This document shows, piece after piece, positions 48,436-59,744 of a stretch of DNA of 64,000 nt (position 1 is its first letter; each line of letters begins with the position of its first letter). A program made the position numbers and the translations under genes. This DNA comes from Tetrahymena thermophila SB210 (Eukaryota > Ciliophora > Oligohymenophorea > Hymenostomatida > Tetrahymenidae). Below the pieces are notes generated by a model, which saw only the letters and a program-made list of their open reading frames with translations, was not told where the DNA came from and did not search any database. The DNA is taken from positions 19,345-83,344 of the forward strand of contig NW_002476267.1 of assembly GCF_000189635.1 (NCBI RefSeq), given 5' to 3'.

Positions 48436-49317
48436 ATTAAATGATTATTTTTTTAAGCTTTAGAGAAAAGAAATTTTAATAATTAATTTTGTAAGTAAAT
48501 AAGTCAATGAATAAATAAAATGTTAGTAAAATATAATAAATAAAATAATTATAATTAAACAAAAATTTATATATTTGAGTCTTATATTTTACAAGTATTT
48601 TAAGAAATTTATAAACATAATGATAACAATAAATTAAATAATATATTTTATGTAAATAAATCAAGTTAAAAAAATATTCATAATGATGAATAACCTACAG
48701 TTGGAATTTCATACATTAAAAAATAAAATTATATCCTAGAGTAAAATAAGTAATGCATATTGAATGAATTAAGGAAAATAAATTTTAAATTAATATTTTG
48801 TGGTACTAAAAACCTCTAAATACAAGATTTCTTTTTTTGGAGATTTAGGTTTTTATAATTTTTTAATTAATTTATGAATAAGATTTAAAATTTTTTTTAA
48901 GTATTAAATGACTGGGCTTGTAAAAAATGTAAGGAATTTAAGTATATTTTATCAAATTGATATAAAATATTTTTTTAATTTAAGTTAAATAAAAGGAAAT
49001 ATCAATTATTACTGTTAAATAAATTAATAGAAATTTGATATTTCTTAACTAAATAAGGCAAAATTTATTTTTCATATATGCACATATTTACTAATTTAAT
49101 TAATCATTCTTTTTTAATAAATTTAATTGATATAGACATGAAATTATCATACTGTTTTTCATTTATTAACTCTAATTTTCAGTTTTTAGATTTGTAAATT
49201 ATAATTCCTTAATATTTTACTAATTAGTAAAACATAAGATTTTTTTTTAATTAAAATAGAAGTTTAATATAGATAGATTTAGTGAATAAAGACATGCTTA
49301 CGGCGTCGTAAATTTAA
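48436..49317. other. Intergenic between membrane-protein copies 3 and 4
   Basis: 3' flank of copy 3 to about 48720. An unshared stretch follows (imperfect hairpin around ACCTCTAAAT ... ATTTAGGT, 48813-48853), then from about 48950 the common family upstream region. No 5S remnant is seen before copy 4. Confidence 0.5.
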
Positions 49318-50920
49318 ATGGATGCTTTCTTTGCAGTTCATTTTCTTTATGATAAAGTCTTATATTTTTGCTTCTTATTTTAGCTTTTGTATTTCATAGC
49401 TTTCGATGTAAATTTGTTGTATTTATTTCTACTCTAATTTATATCATAATAATTAATAGGATAAATCAATTACATAATGGATAATATGGTCAGTTATTGG
49501 TACAGCAATCATGATTGAAAATTTTTTGAACTTTTTATACATCTACAAGAGCATCGAGATAAAGAGTAAGTCTCTCGCTTACATTCTATGCTTATTTAAC
49601 TTAGGAGAGATACCTTTACTTTAAATTCACAAACATAATAGGTTTGAATGCTTCATGAAATACAGATTAAATTTAAAAAGATTAGTTTTTTATGTAGTCG
49701 AAGTGGCTGGATCTATCACCCTTGCTTTCTTATTAGATCCAAAATAATTAATCATACCTTTGTTAGCATATTTTTACCCTATTTAGATGACTTTGGGTTC
49801 TTTATTTTAGCCTAAAATATTTAAAAATAAACATATTCTAAAAAGTGCATGGATAAAATTGTTTTTAGAAACTGTTGGATAAATAGGACAGTAAGGATTA
49901 GTACTAATCTATATTATTCATGATTCTTAATCTTTAATTAATATGGTTATTATAAATTTAGGGCTCTCTGTTATATTTTTAGCTTTTACAGCTTAGTTTA
50001 TTTCTAAGAATTACAAAGATTGCTACATTTATTTTTTCTATTTCATTGTATTTTTTGGATATTTTGTAGATATTAGGATTCCTTGTGTCTTGTAAGCCCG
50101 AATTATTGATCACTTAGAAGAATGGTAAAGAAACTCAATAGTTTTTCTATAGCTTACATAGATTGTGTATGTATTTGTTTAATTTTTCATTTAGCACTTT
50201 AGAATATTTAAAGACGAAAGTATATGCTTTTCTATATAGGCACTAATAATTTTGGCATTGTCTATATTTTAAATTATAATGAAGATAGTTTCTCTTATTG
50301 ATTATGTGATACTAAGCTACTTCAAAGGACCAAAAATAATAAGAGTAAATAGTTTTTAACAATTGAAAGAACTTACAAAAGAGTACAAAAACAGTGAAAA
50401 AAGATTTAAAAGATTAAAATTTCTAATTATTCAGTTTGATATATACTACTTAATTAGATCCTTATCTATTAAAAAAATAGATTAGCTTATTTAAAAAATT
50501 CTACTCTTCTACTTTTAAAAGGCTGAGATAGTATCATTAAAAAATTATTTTCATAGAATGAATATAAGTGATTCTAAATTCACATACTAAGAGGTCCTAT
50601 TATAAGGATAATTTGATTATGATTTTATATAAAAAAAGATAGGTTAATATGAAATATTAGATGAAATAAAAACTATTTAGTTTTACAACAATTTTGTATT
50701 AATTCAAATATTTAAACTGCTTTTTGAAAATTTGATTTTATATAATTAAAACATTATCTTTTTTTAAGGAATATAAAAATAATTACAATAAATATCTTTA
50801 GAAAATGAGTAATTTCAACTATAAATCGTAGCCTATAAAAAATATCTAAGCAGATATTTTAATATTAATCCTGTTTAAATATTATATGATTTGTACTTAG
50901 ATCTTGCTATTAATATATGA
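49318..50920 (+). CDS. Multi-pass membrane protein family, copy 4 (516 aa, one intron)
   Basis: Exon 1 49318-49407, intron 49408-49459 (52 nt), exon 2 to TGA 50918-50920. The frame is intact after splicing. It has the same hydrophobic segments as its paralogues. The region after L-I-I-Q-F-D (about residues 355-420) is the most diverged part, as in the other copies, suggesting relaxed or diversifying change there. Function unknown. Confidence 0.8.
49408..49459 (+). other. Spliceosomal intron in membrane-protein copy 4
   Basis: 52 nt, GTAAAT...AATAG. The length is not a multiple of 3, so reading through would shift the conserved frame. Confidence 0.85.
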
Positions 50921-51522
50921 ATTTAATAATTAATTTCGAGACTTTAAAGATAAGAAACTTTACTAATTTAATTAATTAAAGTAATTAGGTTTGTTAGTAA
51001 ATAAATAAATGGTTAGTATCATATATAGATAATTAAAATAATTTTAATTAAACAAAAATTTATATGCTTGAGTCTTATATTTTAAAAATATATTTTAAGA
51101 AATTTATAAAGATAAACATTATATATATATTTATTTGATAATGTATTTTATTTAATAAATCAAATTAAAAAAATATAGAAAATTATGGATGAATAACAAA
51201 CACAGTTGGAATTATATACATAAAAAAAAATCAAATTATTTCAAATTAAAATTTTTGATTGCTTTTGGTAAAAGCTTTAGACTTGTTTTAGAGAAATTTA
51301 TTCATTTATTTAAGTAAATTTTACTTGTAAATTTTCATTTATTTTATAAGCTATTCCAAAATAAATATGATATTCATAAATATAAAAATAAAATAAATAT
51401 ATCTATCTATCTATCTATCTATCTATATTTTAGGTTAAATATTATCTAATAAATCATATTATTTAACATTATTCAATATTTAATATTTATTCATCCCTTT
51501 TCATCACTTAACTGTCTGTCTA
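50921..51522. other. Intergenic between membrane-protein copy 4 and third LRR gene
   Basis: AT-rich 3' flanks of two converging genes, with the ATCT microsatellite at 51401-51426. No gene is seen. Confidence 0.6.
51401..51426. repeat. ATCT microsatellite
   Basis: Six and a half copies of ATCT about 100 bp beyond the stop codon of the third LRR gene. Confidence 0.95.
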
Positions 51523-52785
51523 TCACCATTATAATTTTATTTTGCAAACAACTAAATTTTTTGATTTAAGACACTTGCTTTTTAGTTTCAATAATTATGA
51601 TTCATTATTCATTTAGCTATCATATTTATAAACAATTAAAAAGAATAAAAATTTTTAATTAAAAATTATATTTAAACTTAATAAATAAAAAAACTTTAGC
51701 AGTGTAAAAAAGAAAAAAAAAAATAAATAAAACAATAAGCTAATAAACAAATTAAAAAAGATTTGTTGTGCTAAATTTATTTTTATAAATAAAAATATCA
51801 CATTAAATAACAAATAAACTATTTTTACCTAAGGTTAAGAGTTAAATTTTAGAGATTAGTGAACTTTGCTAAAGCAGTACTTAAACCTGATTCTCCTTAA
51901 TCACCAATTTAATTGTCACTATTTAAATATTTAAGAAAAAATATATACTATTAGTTATTTAGAAGGAAAAAATAAAGAAAAAATATGAAATAATAAGAAA
52001 TTAATTAATAAATAAATAATAAAAGTAAATGTTGAAAATAACGAAAATAAATGGGTTAAATTAATAAAAATAGAAGAAAAAACAGCATAATCACAATAAA
52101 AAAGAAAAACAAAAGTAAATCAAATAAAAAGCTAATAAACAAGTTAAAAGAGTTGTTTTTCTTTAAATTCAATTTTATTAGTAAAAATACCACAATCCAA
52201 ACAAAACAAATCAACTGTTTTTACCTAAGATCAAGTGTCAAATTTGAGAGATTAATGCAACTTGCTAATGCAGTACCTAAGTCTGATGCACCTGAATCAC
52301 CAATTTAATTGTTACTTTTAAATATTGAAGAAAAAATATAAAATTAATTAGTTATTTAGAAGTAAAAACGAAATAAAAAAATGAAATAATAAGAAATAAA
52401 TAAATAATAAATAATAAAATTAAATATTGAGCTAAATTAAGAAATAGAGAATAAGAAAAATCATAAGTACAATAAAAAAGAAAAAGAGAAGTAAATTAAA
52501 TAAAAAGCTAATAAATAAACAAGCTAAAAAAGCAATATTTTTTTAAATTCACTTTTTTAAGTAAAAATATCACAATTCAAAACAAAAAACTGTTTTTACG
52601 CTAGATTAAGTGTTAAATTTGAGAGATTAGTGCAATTTGCTAAAGTAGAACCTAAGTTTGATGCATCTTAATCATCAATAAAACTGTATCTTTTTAAATA
52701 TTGAAGTAAAAATATAAAATCAATTAACTATTAAGAAAGAAAAAATGAAGAAAAAATATAAAATAATATGAAATGAATGAAAAAA

Positions 52786-52817
<32 letters not shown>

Positions 52818-55776
52818 AAAAAAAATTATTGAAAATAAAAAAATAAGTTAAATTAAGAAATATAGAAGAAAAAACAATGTAATTAATTACAATAAAAATG
52901 AAAATAAAAAAAAGTAAATCAAATAAAATCTTATAAACAAGTTAAAGGAGCTCTTATGTTTTAAATTAATTTTTTAAGTCAAAATACAACAATTCCAAAA
53001 CAAATAAACTCTTTTTACCCAAGATCAAGAGTCAAATTTGAGAGATTAGAGCAATTTGATAAAGCAGAACCTAAGCATGATACACCTACTGAACCAATTT
53101 AATTTTTACTTTTTAAATATTGAATTTATTTAGAAGGAAACATTACAAAAAGGTGAAATAATAAGAAATTAATTAATCATAAAAGCAAATGTTGAAAATA
53201 AAAAAATGAGTTAAATTAAGAAAGATAGAAGAAAAAAAACAAACAGAATTACAATAAAATAGAAAAAGTTAAGTAAATTAAATATAAAGCTAATAAACAA
53301 GTTAAAAGAGCTAAATTGTTGGAAATTAATTTTAATAAGTAAAAATAAATATCACAGTCCAAAATAAATCGACTGTTTTTACCCAATATCAAGTGTCAAA
53401 TTTGAGAGATTAGCACAATTTGCTAAAGCAGTTCCTAAGTCTGATACACCTGAACCACCAATTTTATTGTTTCTTTTTAAAAATTGAACAAAAAAAGAAA
53501 TATAATTAATTAGTTATTTAGAAGGAAAAAATGAAGAAAATATTAAATAATAAGAAATAAATTCATCAATAATAAAAGCAAATATTAAAAATAAAAAAAT
53601 GAATTAAATTAAGAAATATAGAATAGAAAAAAAATTCAAGTATAATAAAATAGAAAGAAAAGTAAATCAAATAAAAAGCTAATAAGCCTGTTATAAGAGC
53701 TATTTTGCTTTAAATTCATTTTTTAAAATAAAAATATCATAATCCAAAACAATAAACTGTTTTTACATAAGATAAAGTGCCAAATTTGAGAGATTAACGC
53801 AATTTGCTAAACCAGAACCTAAGCTTGATGCACCTTAGTCGCCAATTTAATTGTAGCTTTTTAAATATTGAAGAAAAAATATAAATTTAATTAGTTATTT
53901 ACAAGGAAAAAATGAAGAAAAAATATGAAATAATAAGAAATGAATTAATGAATAATAATACTAAAAATTGAGAAAAAAAATGAGTTTAATTAAAGAAGAT
54001 AGAAGAAAGGACATCAAAATTACAATAAAAAAGAAAAAAAAAGTAAATCAATTAAATCCTAATAATAGTTAAACAAGTTATCTATATTGTTTTAAATTCA
54101 TTTTTTAAGTAAAAATACAACAACCCAAAACAAATAAATTGTTTTTACATAAGATAAAGTGCCAAATTTGAGAGATTAATGCAATTTGGTAAAGCAGAAC
54201 CTAAGCCTGATGCCCCTGCTGCACCAATTTAATTGTAACTTTTTAAATATTTAAGAAAAAATATATAATTTATAAGTTATTTAAAAGGAAAAATGAAGAA
54301 AAATGAATAATGAAGTGAATTAATAAAAAATAATAATTAATAAAAGTAAATATTGAAAATAAAAAAATATGTTAAATAAAAAAAGATAGAGAAAAAACAA
54401 CATATTTACAATAAAAAAGTAAAAGAAAAGTAAATCAAATAAAAAGTTAATAAACAAGTTAAAAGAGCTAAATTGTTTTAACTTTTATAAGTAAAAATAT
54501 CACAATCCAAAACAAATAAACTGTTTTTACCTAAGGTCAAGTGTCAAATTTGAGAGATTAGTGCATTTTGTTAAAGCAGAACTTAAGACTGATGTACCTT
54601 AATCACCAATTTAATTATCACTTTTTAAATATTCAAAAAAATATTTTATGAATTTGTTGGTTAAATGTAAGATAGATAATGAAGTAATAAGAAATAAATT
54701 AATAAATAATAAAGTAAATATTGAAAATAAAAAATGAGTTAAATGAAAAAAGATAGAAGAAGAAAAAACATTTTAAATTCATATTTTTAAATGTAAAATG
54801 CTTTAATCAAAAATAAATAAACTGCTTTTACTTAAGATAAAGTGCCAAATTTGAGAGATTAGTACAATTTGCTAAAGCAGTACCTAAGTCTGATATACCT
54901 GAATCACCAATTTAATTGTAACTTTTTAAATATTGAAGAAATTAATTCATAAATAATAAATAAAATCAAGTGTGGAGAATAAAAATTTTGTTAAATTAAG
55001 AAAGATTGAAGAAAAAATAACACAAAAACAATAAAAAATAAAAAGAAAAGTAAATCAAATAAAAAGCTAATAAAGAAGTTAAAAGAGCTAAATTGTTTTA
55101 AATTTTATAGGTAAAAATATCATAATCCAAACAAATAAACTCTTTTTACCTAAGACCAAGTGTCAAATTTGTGAGATTAGTGCAATTTACTAAAGCAGAA
55201 CATAAGCCTGATACATCTTAATCACCAATTTATTTTTCACTTTTTAAATATTAAAGAAAAATATTTATTAGATTTTAGGAAAAAAAAATGAATTAAATGA
55301 AGAAAGATAGAAGAAGAGAAGAGTTTTATTGTTTTAAATTCATTTTTTTAAATAAAAATATCACAATCAAAATCAAATAAACTTGTTTTACCAAGTAAAA
55401 GCTTTATTATGAAAAAATGAATAAAAAATACTAAGTAATATAAAATGGATAATGACTTTAAAAAATTAAAGTGAAAATTAAGTTAAATTAATAAAAAAAA
55501 CAATTCTATGAATAAAATGAATGAATTTATGTGATAATTTCTATTAGAAAAATAATATTTAAAATAAACTGAAAGTTGAATAAAGAGAAAATATTTTTTG
55601 TTTGCTAATAATATTTATATATTAATATACCTCAGATCAATATGGAGAACCTAATGAGTTTAAAGTGAAGAGTTTAAAAACTTTTTATATAAGTTAAAAT
55701 AAATTGAAAGTATATTAATAAAAAATTAAATAATTACTTCTTCTAATTTATTGTATTTTTTAATCTATTATATCAT
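51523..55776 (-). CDS. Leucine-rich-repeat protein, 13 exons, 10 LRRs (360 aa)
   Basis: Exon 1 55738-55776 (M-I-Q-Q-I-K-K-Y-N-K-L-E-E), exon 2 55631-55680. Ten 90-nt exons start at 55150, 54832, 54531, 54149, 53767, 53383, 53019, 52600, 52225 and 51829 (lower coordinate). The last exon is 51523-51616. The spliced length, 1083 nt, is divisible by 3. The last exon encodes S-K-C-L-K-S-K-N-L-V-V-C then L-Q-W-stop, aligned with the other genes. The first LRR exon follows a 391-nt intron containing a decayed unit (around 55380). Repeats show D/E and Q substitutions at exposed positions, while L, N, G and A core positions persist. Fewest repeats of the complete genes. Confidence 0.84.
51780..55400. 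repeat. Tandem array of LRR exon-intron units, third tract
   Basis: Ten complete units, spacing about 300-420 bp, same orientation as the first array. Introns contain AAAT microsatellites, for example 52787-52815. Confidence 0.88.
52787..52815. repeat. AAAT microsatellite within an LRR intron
   Basis: About seven copies of AAAT between LRR exons at 52600 and 53019. This contributes to intron length variation. Confidence 0.9.
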
Positions 55777-56832
55777 TTTTTTTCTTTCAAAAATAGAGAA
55801 TAGAAATTGATGGAAATTTAATTAATTAATTATAGGTGGATAAAAAGAACAAATAAATTATAATAAATAATAAATTTGCTTTTAGTTAGTAAGAGAAATA
55901 ATCACAAAAATTAGTGTAATATTTATTATTAAATCTTTATATTTTTATTTAAAATGTGTAATTAAATTTATAGTAGAGAATAGAGATTGGATATAAAGGG
56001 TAGTGGGAATGCAAACTCTCTAAAATAAAATAAATTTTGTATAACTAAAGATCATCATTACATTATAAATAAGGGTTTATTTACTTTATAAATGTAATAT
56101 AAAATTATAAAAAGTAATAATTAATTATAATGATTTTTCTTTATTTAGATTTTAAATAGTGTAATTTAATTATTTTCACCATAGTAAGTATAGCTAGCTG
56201 ACAACAAAAGTAAGTAATGGAAATTAATAAATATTAATAATTTCAAATTTAATTGAACATAATTAATTTTAAAACATTTTATTAAAATAATTTACATTAA
56301 ATATGGTTAAATATATTGTAAGTTAATTAAAAATAATTATTTTTATTAAATAAATATGTTCATTTTTTATGAAGAAATTTATAGAAACATGATTGATAAC
56401 AAAATTCTACATAAAAATTAAAAGATTATTTAAAGTCATACATAAAAAATTAATAATAAATTCATCAATAAATTAAGTAAAATATTTTTTTAATTTAAGT
56501 TAAGTAAAAGGCAATATTAATCAATACTATTAAATAAATTAATAAAAATTTGATAATTCTTAACTCAATAAGGTAAAATCTATTTTTCATATATGCATAT
56601 ATTTACTAATTTAAATTTTTCTTTTTTTAAAAAAATTAATTGATATAGTTATAAAACAAGCTTATTGTATTTCATTTATGAACTTTAATAAACATTTTTT
56701 TGATTTTTAAATTATAATTGCTTAATATCTTACTAAATAGTAAAACATAAATTTTTTTTAATTAAAATAGAAGTTTAATAAAGATATTGATTTAGTGAAT
56801 TAAGAAACATGCTTGCGGTATCGTAAATATAA
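55777..56832. other. Intergenic between divergent LRR gene 3 and membrane-protein copy 5
   Basis: 55777-55860 is the LRR upstream module. 56173-56205 is a decayed 5S start. From about 56245 the common membrane-protein upstream sequence follows. No other gene. Confidence 0.6.
56173..56205 (-). pseudogene. Decayed 5S rRNA 5' fragment
   Basis: The minus strand begins GTTGTCAGC and ends TGGTGAAAA, corresponding to about the first 30 nt of 5S rRNA with mismatches and a short insertion. It is followed (on the plus strand) by the 5S upstream-element remnant AAAAGTAAGTAATGG, as at 43506 and 46968. Confidence 0.65.
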
Positions 56833-58447
56833 ATGGATGCTTTCTTTGCAGTTAATTTTCTTTATGATAAAGTCTTATATTTTTGCTTTTTGTTTTAGCT
56901 TTTGTATTTCATAGCTTTAGATGTAAATTTGATGTATTTATTTCTACTCTAATTTATCTCATAATAATTAATAGGATAAATCAATTACATAATGGATAAT
57001 ATGGTCTGTTATCAGTACAGCAATCATGATTTAAAATTTTTTAAGCTTTTTATACATCTACAAGAACATTGAGCTTAAGAGTAAGTCTTTAGCTTACATT
57101 CTTTGCTTATTTAACTTAGGAGAGATACCTTTACTTTAAATTCAATAGAATAATAGATTTTAATGCTTTATCTAATACAGTATAAATTTGAAAAGATTAG
57201 TTTTTCTTGTTGTAGAAATGGCTGGATCTATCACCCTTGCGTTCATATTAGATCCAAAATAATTAATCATACCTATGTTAGCATACTTTTTCCCAATTTA
57301 GATGATTTTGGCTTCTTTATTTTAGCCTAAAATAGTTGAAAGTAAACATATTCTAAAAAGTGCATGGATAAAATTGTTTTTAGAAATTATTGGATAAATA
57401 GGATAGTAAGGATTAGTACTAATCTATATAATTCATGATTCTAAATCTTTAATTACCATGGTTATCATAAATTTAGGGCTCTCTGTTATATTTTTAGCTT
57501 TCACAGCTTAGTTTATTTCTAAAAATTACAAAGACGGCTACATTTATATTTTCTATTTAATTGCATTTTTTGGATATTTTGTAGATATTAGAATTCCTTG
57601 TGTTTTATAAGCTAAAATTATTGATTAATTAGAAGAATGGTAAAGAAATTCTATAGTTTTTTTATAGCTTACTTAGATTGTCTATGTTTTTGTTTAATTT
57701 TTCATTTAGCATTTTAGAATATTTAAAGATGAAAGTTTGTGCTTTTAAATATAAGCGCTAATAATTCTGGCATTGTCTATATTTTAAATTATAATGAAGA
57801 TAGTTTCTCTTATTGATTATGTGATACTAAGCTACTTCAAAGGACCAAAAATAATAAGAATAAATAGTTTTTAACAATTAAAATTGCTTACAAAATAGTA
57901 CAAAGAAAGTTAAAAAATATTTAAAAGATTAAAATTTCTAATTATTAATTTAGATGTAAACTAGATTAATGGTATCTAATATTTTTTAAAAATAGATTAG
58001 TTAATTTAAAAGATTCTACTCTTCTACTTTTAAAAGGCTGAGATAGTTTCTTTATAAAAGAATTTTCATAGAATGAAAATAAGTGATTCTAAATTCACAT
58101 ACTAAGAAGTCCGATTATACTAAAGCCTTGATTATAATTTTATATAAAAAAAGATATATTAAGGTTAGGTAATTTTAGATGAAATAAAAACTATAAAGGT
58201 TTACGATGATTATGATTTTGAATTAATTTCAATGTTTAAATTACTTTTTGAAAACTTGCTTTTATATAATTAAATCAGTATCTTTACAATAAATGGAATA
58301 GAAAATAAATTAATATAAATGTCTTTAGAAAATGAGTAATTTCAACTATAAATCACAGCCTATAAAAAATATCTAAGCAGATATTTTAGCATTAATCCTG
58401 TTTAGATATTATATGATTTGTACTTAGATCTTACTATTAACATATGA
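56833..58447 (+). CDS. Multi-pass membrane protein family, copy 5 (520 aa, one intron)
   Basis: Exon 1 56833-56922, intron 56923-56974 (52 nt), exon 2 to TGA 58445-58447. The spliced frame is intact. About 8 hydrophobic segments precede the Y-F-K-G-P-K-I-I-R motif and a polar C-terminal region. It is the most diverged of the five but without a broken frame. Decayed 5S lies about 630 bp upstream on the opposite strand. Confidence 0.8.
56923..56974 (+). other. Spliceosomal intron in membrane-protein copy 5
   Basis: 52 nt, GTAAAT...AATAG, same site as in copies 1, 2 and 4. Confidence 0.85.
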
Positions 58448-59366
58448 ATTTAATAATTATTTATTGAGGCTTAAAATAAAAGAAAATTTATAAATTAATT
58501 AAAGTAAGTAGGTAAATAAGTTAGTTAGTTAGTTAATAATTTAGTAAATAAATAAAATCATTAATTATAATTAAACAAAAATTTATATGCTTGAGGATTA
58601 TATTATACAAAAATAATTTAAGAAATTTATATTTTATATTTTAAAAGTGATGCTTGTTTATATAGCACTTTCATGAATTAAATTCTTGTGAAAGCTGAGA
58701 TGCAAGAATTTAATTCATGAATAAGCTATAAAGTAGATTAATTTAATAAATAAAAAATTATTAAATTTAACCATTCAAGCCTTTTTTTATTTTTTTTAAA
58801 ATAAAATTTATAATTTTAAATTACCTGATTTATTTATTTTTTATAATAGTTTTTTGATTTATAAAATTACATTTATATAAAAACTTGCAAATAGTTTTGA
58901 AAATAAAATTAAGAATGTAACCTACTTTATAATATTAAAATAATAAAAATTTTTATTTTCTGATTAAAATTTCACCATTAAATTCACTGTTATTATTACA
59001 AATTCAGATTCAAAATAAAAAATAAATAGAATTTTAATATATTTTATCTTAATAGTCATTAAGCTTAAAAATTTAGAAGTTTTGATTGACCAGATTATGT
59101 TTCTTTAAGCATAATTGTTAATTCAAAATTACAGAATAATGAAATAAATAGGATTCTATTTTTCTAGTTAAAATTAATTAAAAAAATATACTGTCAATAC
59201 ACATACACACACACACATGCATACATTCAGATTTTTTGAATATGAAAAAATTTAATTTTTTTAAAAATATTGTTTATTTATTCATTCATAACTAAATAAA
59301 TAGGTAAGCATAGAAAAACAATTTATCTAGCTCTTTCGTTTGTTTATTAATTTGTTAGATTGTATA
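58448..59366. other. Intergenic with hairpin and AC microsatellite
   Basis: No gene is seen. It contains the 19-bp inverted repeat at 58670-58721 and a short AC-rich run near 59199-59220. Confidence 0.6.
58670..58721. repeat. Perfect 19-bp inverted repeat, 14-nt loop
   Basis: Arms TTCATGAATTAAATTCTTG (58670-58688) and its exact complement (58703-58721). In RNA it would form a strong hairpin. Located 220 bp past the stop codon of membrane-protein copy 5. It may be a terminator-like, small-RNA or mobile-element feature. Confidence 0.8.
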
Positions 59367-59744
59367 TCAGTTCTTTTCAGCTTCTTCTTTCTCTTTATAA
59401 TAATCAGCTGAATCAAATACCTTTTTATCTCCATCTTTTTTTATGAGTGGTCTTTTCTTTCCCATCTTTTTCATTTTTTCTTCCATTAGAGCAGCCTACT
59501 TTTACATTTCTTCATCCATTTCATATCCTCCTAATCTTCTTTCTTTTTCATTTTCTTGCTTAAATTTACGGAGGCTAAGATTAACAACTTCAAGATTAGA
59601 TGTTGTTTGTTCTTCTTATTGATCATCCTCAGCAACAGTAGTAGTATTATTTTTTTTTTCATTTTCAAGCAAATCTTCATCTTAAGCAAAAGTAGTTGCT
59701 AAAAGAAAAGCAAATAGTATGAGTAGAGATAACTTCTTATTCAT
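59367..59744 (-). CDS. Small secreted or ER protein with an endosulfine-like FDSADY motif (125 aa)
   Basis: ATG 59742-59744 to TGA 59367-59369, one exon. The N-terminus M-N-K-K-L-S-L-L-I-L-F-A-F-L-L-A-T-T-F-A is a textbook signal peptide with probable cleavage before Q-D-E-D. The rest is very acidic and then very basic. It ends K-K-D-G-D-K-K-V-F-D-S-A-D-Y-Y-K-E-K. F-D-S-G/A-D-Y is the conserved phosphorylation motif of endosulfine/ARPP-19 proteins (PP2A inhibitors activated by Greatwall kinase). Those proteins are cytosolic, so a signal peptide is odd. The match is limited to a short motif, so homology is possible rather than proven. Many K and E residues suggest an otherwise disordered protein. 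Confidence 0.75.

Noticed and set aside
48476..48664. Minus-strand 62-codon frame rich in Y, I and L
   Set aside because: AT-rich intergenic DNA behind membrane-protein copy 3. The composition is that expected of random AT-rich sequence.
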